A stretch of DNA of 7,618 bases. Source: Minisyncoccota bacterium (GTDB lineage: Bacteria; Patescibacteriota; Microgenomatia; Levybacterales; UBA12049). The notes below the pieces were generated by a model. It was not told where the DNA came from and did not search any database. It was given only the letters and a program-made list of their open reading frames with translations. The DNA is taken from positions 1-7,618 of the forward strand of contig JANWIQ010000069.1 of NCBI GenBank assembly GCA_025449795.1. Reading direction: 5' to 3'. Made by a program: the position numbers and the translations under genes. Of this stretch, positions 5,842 to 7,618 are shown one piece after another. The number at the start of each line of letters is the position of its first letter. Positions within the stretch are counted from its first letter, which is position 1.

Positions 5842-7498
5842 CTTCTTCTAATTTAAAATGTCTCTCGTCCTTTTGTTTCCATTGCTTACCCTGCCCTGAG
5901 CCTGTCGAAGGAGTCAGCCCATACGATTCAAGGACTTCTCTGAGGGTACTAAATCCTTCTGCAGTTATTATCCTCTCAAAGCCTAATTTCTTTGCCTCTT
6001 TTATCCGTTTTTCAATAAATGGGACTTTGCGTAACTCACCCAACAAGCCAACTTCTGCAACACAGACTACTCTTTCCAGTGGCTTATCTTTAAGAGAGGA
6101 ATAGATTGCCAGACACACACCCAAGTCAACTGCCGGATCGCTTACTTTTATCCCTCCTGCAATATTCACAAAAATATCATGTGTCTCAACAGGAAGCCGT
6201 GCATGCTTTTGCAAAACTGCAAGCAGCAACTCTAATCGCTTTTGGTCCATGCCCGACGCAACGCGCTTGGGCATCGGATACTTGGAATACACCGCCAAGG
6301 CTTGAATTTCTATGAGAAATGGCCTGGTACCCTCAAGGACAATGACTAGTACTGAACCAGGAACATTTTTCGGCGAAGAAGAGAGAAAAATTTGCTCGGG
6401 ATTTTTGACCTCTTCCATTCCCTCACCTTCCATAAGGAATACTCCCACCTCATCGACTGGCCCAAATCTATTTTTTAGGCTTCGCAAAATACGCGTCTTC
6501 GTAAACTTTTCCCCTTCTAAGAAAAGCACCGTATCAACCATATGGGACAGCACCATTGGTCCTGCCACCATGCCCTCTTTTGTCACATGGCCCACCAACA
6601 TAATGGGTGTATTATTCTGCTTTGCAAGCCGGATAAATTGTTGTGCAGCATATCGGACTTGTCCAACACTTCCGGACAAACCCCCGGCATTTTCCGACTC
6701 CACCGTCTGGATACTGTCTATGACCACAAAATCAGGCTTCGTCTCTGCAATGGTCGCAACAATTTGGTCTGTATCGGTAATAGAAAGTAATAGAAGATTA
6801 TTTTCCAAACTTTTTTTATTGTCATTCTGAGGCAAAACCGAAGAATCTATTTGCTTGTCATGCTGAACTCGTTTCAGCATCTCTTTATTCGTAGATTGAG
6901 ATCCTTCACTATCGTTCAGGATGACATCAGAATCTACTGCCTGTTCCCTATTGCCTGTTGCCTGCGACATGAGTCTCATCGCACGCATTGCTACTTGCTC
7001 TCGTGATTCTTCTGCGGATACATATAAAATCTTTCTTTCTACATCAAGGGGTGGCGCGACTGGGGACCCCGCTCGAGTGCCTGCAACGAGCTTGTGAGTG
7101 AAGCCATCGGAGCGGGGTGAGGAGTCGACAGGACCCCGTGATTTTGCAAGATTCAAACAAAGTTGTAAAAGCAGTGTTGACTTACCAATTCCGGGATCTC
7201 CTGCTACTAAGGTAGCACTTCCCAGTACTATGCCCCCACCAAGTACACTATCCATTTCTACAAATCCAGTGGGAATTCTCTGTTTTGAAGTCAATTGCAC
7301 CGTACTCAATGGCTCAGGTTTATTATTTTCTTTATTTTCTATTTTTGAGCTGTAACTTTGCGATTTGCGATTTGAGCTTTGCGTTTCGTGGAATTCTCTC
7401 ATGGAATTCCAACTCCCACACTCCGGGCATTTGCCCATATATGCAGGGCTATCATACCCGCATTCCTGACAGACAAAAGAAATGATATTTTTAGGCAT
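5837..7498 (-). CDS. radA: DNA repair protein RadA (Sms), enlarged by repeat-encoded inserts
   Basis: A RecA-family, DnaB-like ATPase that drives branch migration of recombination intermediates. The zinc finger is C10xxC13 with C24xxC27. Walker A is GDPGIGKST (100-108), Walker B FVVIDS (257-262), and the RadA signature KNRFG is at 342-346. The C-terminal Lon-protease-like domain (about 380-520) includes the segment VAEVGLLGELRKV. At 553 aa it is about 95 residues longer than typical RadA (about 455-460). The excess lies in three places: residues 121-155, between the Walker A helix and strand KILYVSAEES; residues about 180-230, between MRAMRL and LLLLSITDTD; and a tail after 528. All three coincide with repeat DNA, with no stop and no frameshift. 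The core motifs are intact, so function is probably kept. Start ATG 7498 directly precedes the zinc finger; no Shine-Dalgarno sequence is visible. Confidence 0.96.
   Translation of the reverse strand: MPKNIISFVCQECGYDSPAYMGKCPECGSWNSMREFHETQSSNRKSQSYSSKIENKENNKPEPLSTVQLTSKQRIPTGFVEMDSVLGGGIVLGSATLVAGDPGIGKSTLLLQLCLNLAKSRGPVDSSPRSDGFTHKLVAGTRAGSPVAPPLDVERKILYVSAEESREQVAMRAMRLMSQATGNREQAVDSDVILNDSEGSQSTNKEMLKRVQHDKQIDSSVLPQNDNKKSLENNLLLLSITDTDQIVATIAETKPDFVVIDSIQTVESENAGGLSGSVGQVRYAAQQFIRLAKQNNTPIMLVGHVTKEGMVAGPMVLSHMVDTVLFLEGEKFTKTRILRSLKNRFGPVDEVGVFLMEGEGMEEVKNPEQIFLSSSPKNVPGSVLVIVLEGTRPFLIEIQALAVYSKYPMPKRVASGMDQKRLELLLAVLQKHARLPVETHDIFVNIAGGIKVSDPAVDLGVCLAIYSSLKDKPLERVVCVAEVGLLGELRKVPFIEKRIKEAKKLGFERIITAEGFSTLREVLESYGLTPSTGSGQGKQWKQKDERHFKLEEE
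5894..5913. repeat. CGACAGGCTC-type repeat in the radA 3' end
   Basis: On the minus strand this reads as CTCCTTCGACAGGCTCAGGG and encodes PSTGSGQG in the extra RadA tail. Eleven bases, TCGACAGGCTC, recur exactly at 2472-2482 in the 2468-2530 element, and TCGACAGG also occurs at 7125-7132. Three separate occurrences in 7.6 kb, two of them in coding sequence, support a dispersed family rather than RadA-specific sequence. Confidence 0.6.
6820..6926. repeat. Three palindromic units inside radA (single unit plus REPIN-like pair)
   Basis: Unit A (6820-6848) starts TGTCAT. Its stem is ATTCT (6824-6828) with AGAAT (6842-6846), then a tandem GA/GA mismatch, a GG/CC pair and a 5-nt loop. Unit B (6856-6882) has a perfect 8-bp stem, ATGCTGAA 6860-6867 with TTCAGCAT 6873-6880. 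Unit C (6899-6926) is inverted, with stem ATCCT 6901-6905 and AGGAT 6918-6922, and ends ATGACA. B and C form a 71-bp head-to-head pair matching the element at 9-72. Together they encode most of RadA residues 191-226 (VILNDSEG, EMLKRVQHDK, SSVLPQND) in the loop after MRAMRL. Confidence 0.88.
6937..6964. repeat. TTGCCTG heptamer array in radA
   Basis: Four consecutive 7-mers start at 6937, 6944, 6951 and 6958. The last two are identical TTGCCTG and the others are one- or two-base variants. The array encodes RadA residues around ATGNREQAV (180-188), directly adjoining the palindromic units at 6820-6926. The conserved RadA family has only a short loop here, so this is accessory sequence. Confidence 0.7.
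7057..7127. repeat. GC-rich palindromic element in radA
   Basis: The outer stem CGACT (7057-7061) pairs with AGTCG (7123-7127). A symmetric 4x4 internal loop follows, then a perfect 9-bp stem, ACCCCGCTC (7066-7074) with GAGCGGGGT (7110-7118). The 35-nt loop contains a small hairpin, GCTT 7090-7093 with AAGC 7101-7104. It is much richer in G+C than the surrounding radA. It encodes most of the extra residues 121-155, between the Walker A helix and the next strand. No second copy is in the window, so calling it a dispersed family is inference. Confidence 0.7.
7357..7384. repeat. TTTGCGA heptamer array in the radA linker
   Basis: Four consecutive 7-mers start at 7357, 7364, 7371 and 7378. The first two are identical TTTGCGA, the third is TTTGAGC and the fourth TTTGCGT. 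The array encodes part of the low-complexity RadA linker (about residues 39-47, SSNRKSQ) between the zinc finger and the ATPase domain, where length changes should be tolerated. Confidence 0.7.
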
Positions 7499-7505
7499 AA
7501 AAATA

Positions 7506-7584
7506 AATATCCAATAATCAATATCAAATAATTACCAATATTCAATGTTGGAAATTGGATATTTGAAATTTGACATTGGATATT
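7506..7584. repeat. Inverted heptamer arrays upstream of radA
   Basis: The left arm has 7-mers of the AATATCC/AATAATC type starting at 7506, 7513, 7520 and 7527. The right arm has GGATATT/GGAAATT/TGAAATT types starting at 7550, 7557, 7564, 7571 and 7578. AATATCCAAT (7506-7515) and ATTGGATATT (7575-7584) form a perfect 10-bp terminal inverted repeat, and most inner words also match as inverse copies. The array begins 7 bases upstream of the radA ATG, so it would form much of any mRNA leader. Confidence 0.75.
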
Positions 7585-7618
7585 CTTTATTGTACTCCAT
7601 TGAGGCTAAAGAAGAAAG

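Noticed and set aside
6312..6830. 172-aa plus-strand open frame
   Set aside because: It is antisense to the conserved RadA ATPase and Lon-like region, its composition follows the radA codons in reverse, and it has no recognisable domain.
6820..7127. CRISPR array or radA pseudogene
   Set aside because: The repeats are palindromic units of different families without regular spacers, and the radA frame is uninterrupted with all core motifs present.
7589..7594. Minus-strand -10 box (TACAAT) for radA
   Set aside because: No convincing -35 box at the right spacing and AT-rich surroundings make this match weak.

Overview
The window looks like part of a small-genome bacterium of the Candidate Phyla Radiation (Patescibacteria), most likely Microgenomates-like. 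This is inferred from style: a large surface protein with a Thr-Pro linker, low GC, weak or absent Shine-Dalgarno sequences, a stand-alone soluble PIN-TRAM gene next to radA, and many small dispersed repeats. TGA ends two genes, so there is no sign of UGA recoding.

Layout: bases 13-2442 (+) encode an exported, membrane-anchored multidomain surface protein whose frame is open to the left edge. It converges on a four-gene minus-strand block. In transcription order this is radA (7498-5837, DNA repair/recombination helicase), a YacL-like PIN-TRAM protein (5711-4944), a CHASE-domain sensor histidine kinase (4753-2990) and a single-domain response regulator (2917-2567). The last two very likely form one phosphorelay. 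The radA-PIN-TRAM adjacency recalls the radA-disA-yacL order of Firmicutes, without disA. No gene-free stretch exceeds 190 bases.

The striking content is the repeats, which fill nearly every intergenic gap and also enter coding sequence. (1) A 27-29 nt palindromic unit begins TGTCAT, has an ATNCTGAA-type stem with covarying arm bases, and ends ATCT. It occurs singly and as head-to-head pairs bounded by TGTCAT/ATGACA, which resembles a REPIN. One pair supplies both candidate start codons of the surface protein; another pair plus a single unit sits in frame inside radA. (2) Heptamer or octamer arrays, often two arms in inverted orientation, occur at 2921-3001, 4774-4808, 5719-5841, 6937-6964, 7357-7384 and 7506-7584. 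(3) A GC-rich 71 bp palindrome lies in radA at 7057-7127. (4) A CGACAGGCTC-type repeat occurs at 2468-2530 and 5894-5913.

As a result RadA is about 95 residues longer than usual. The extra residues sit in two loops of the ATPase domain and in a C-terminal tail, all encoded by repeat DNA. No RNA gene, CRISPR array or transposase gene is visible.
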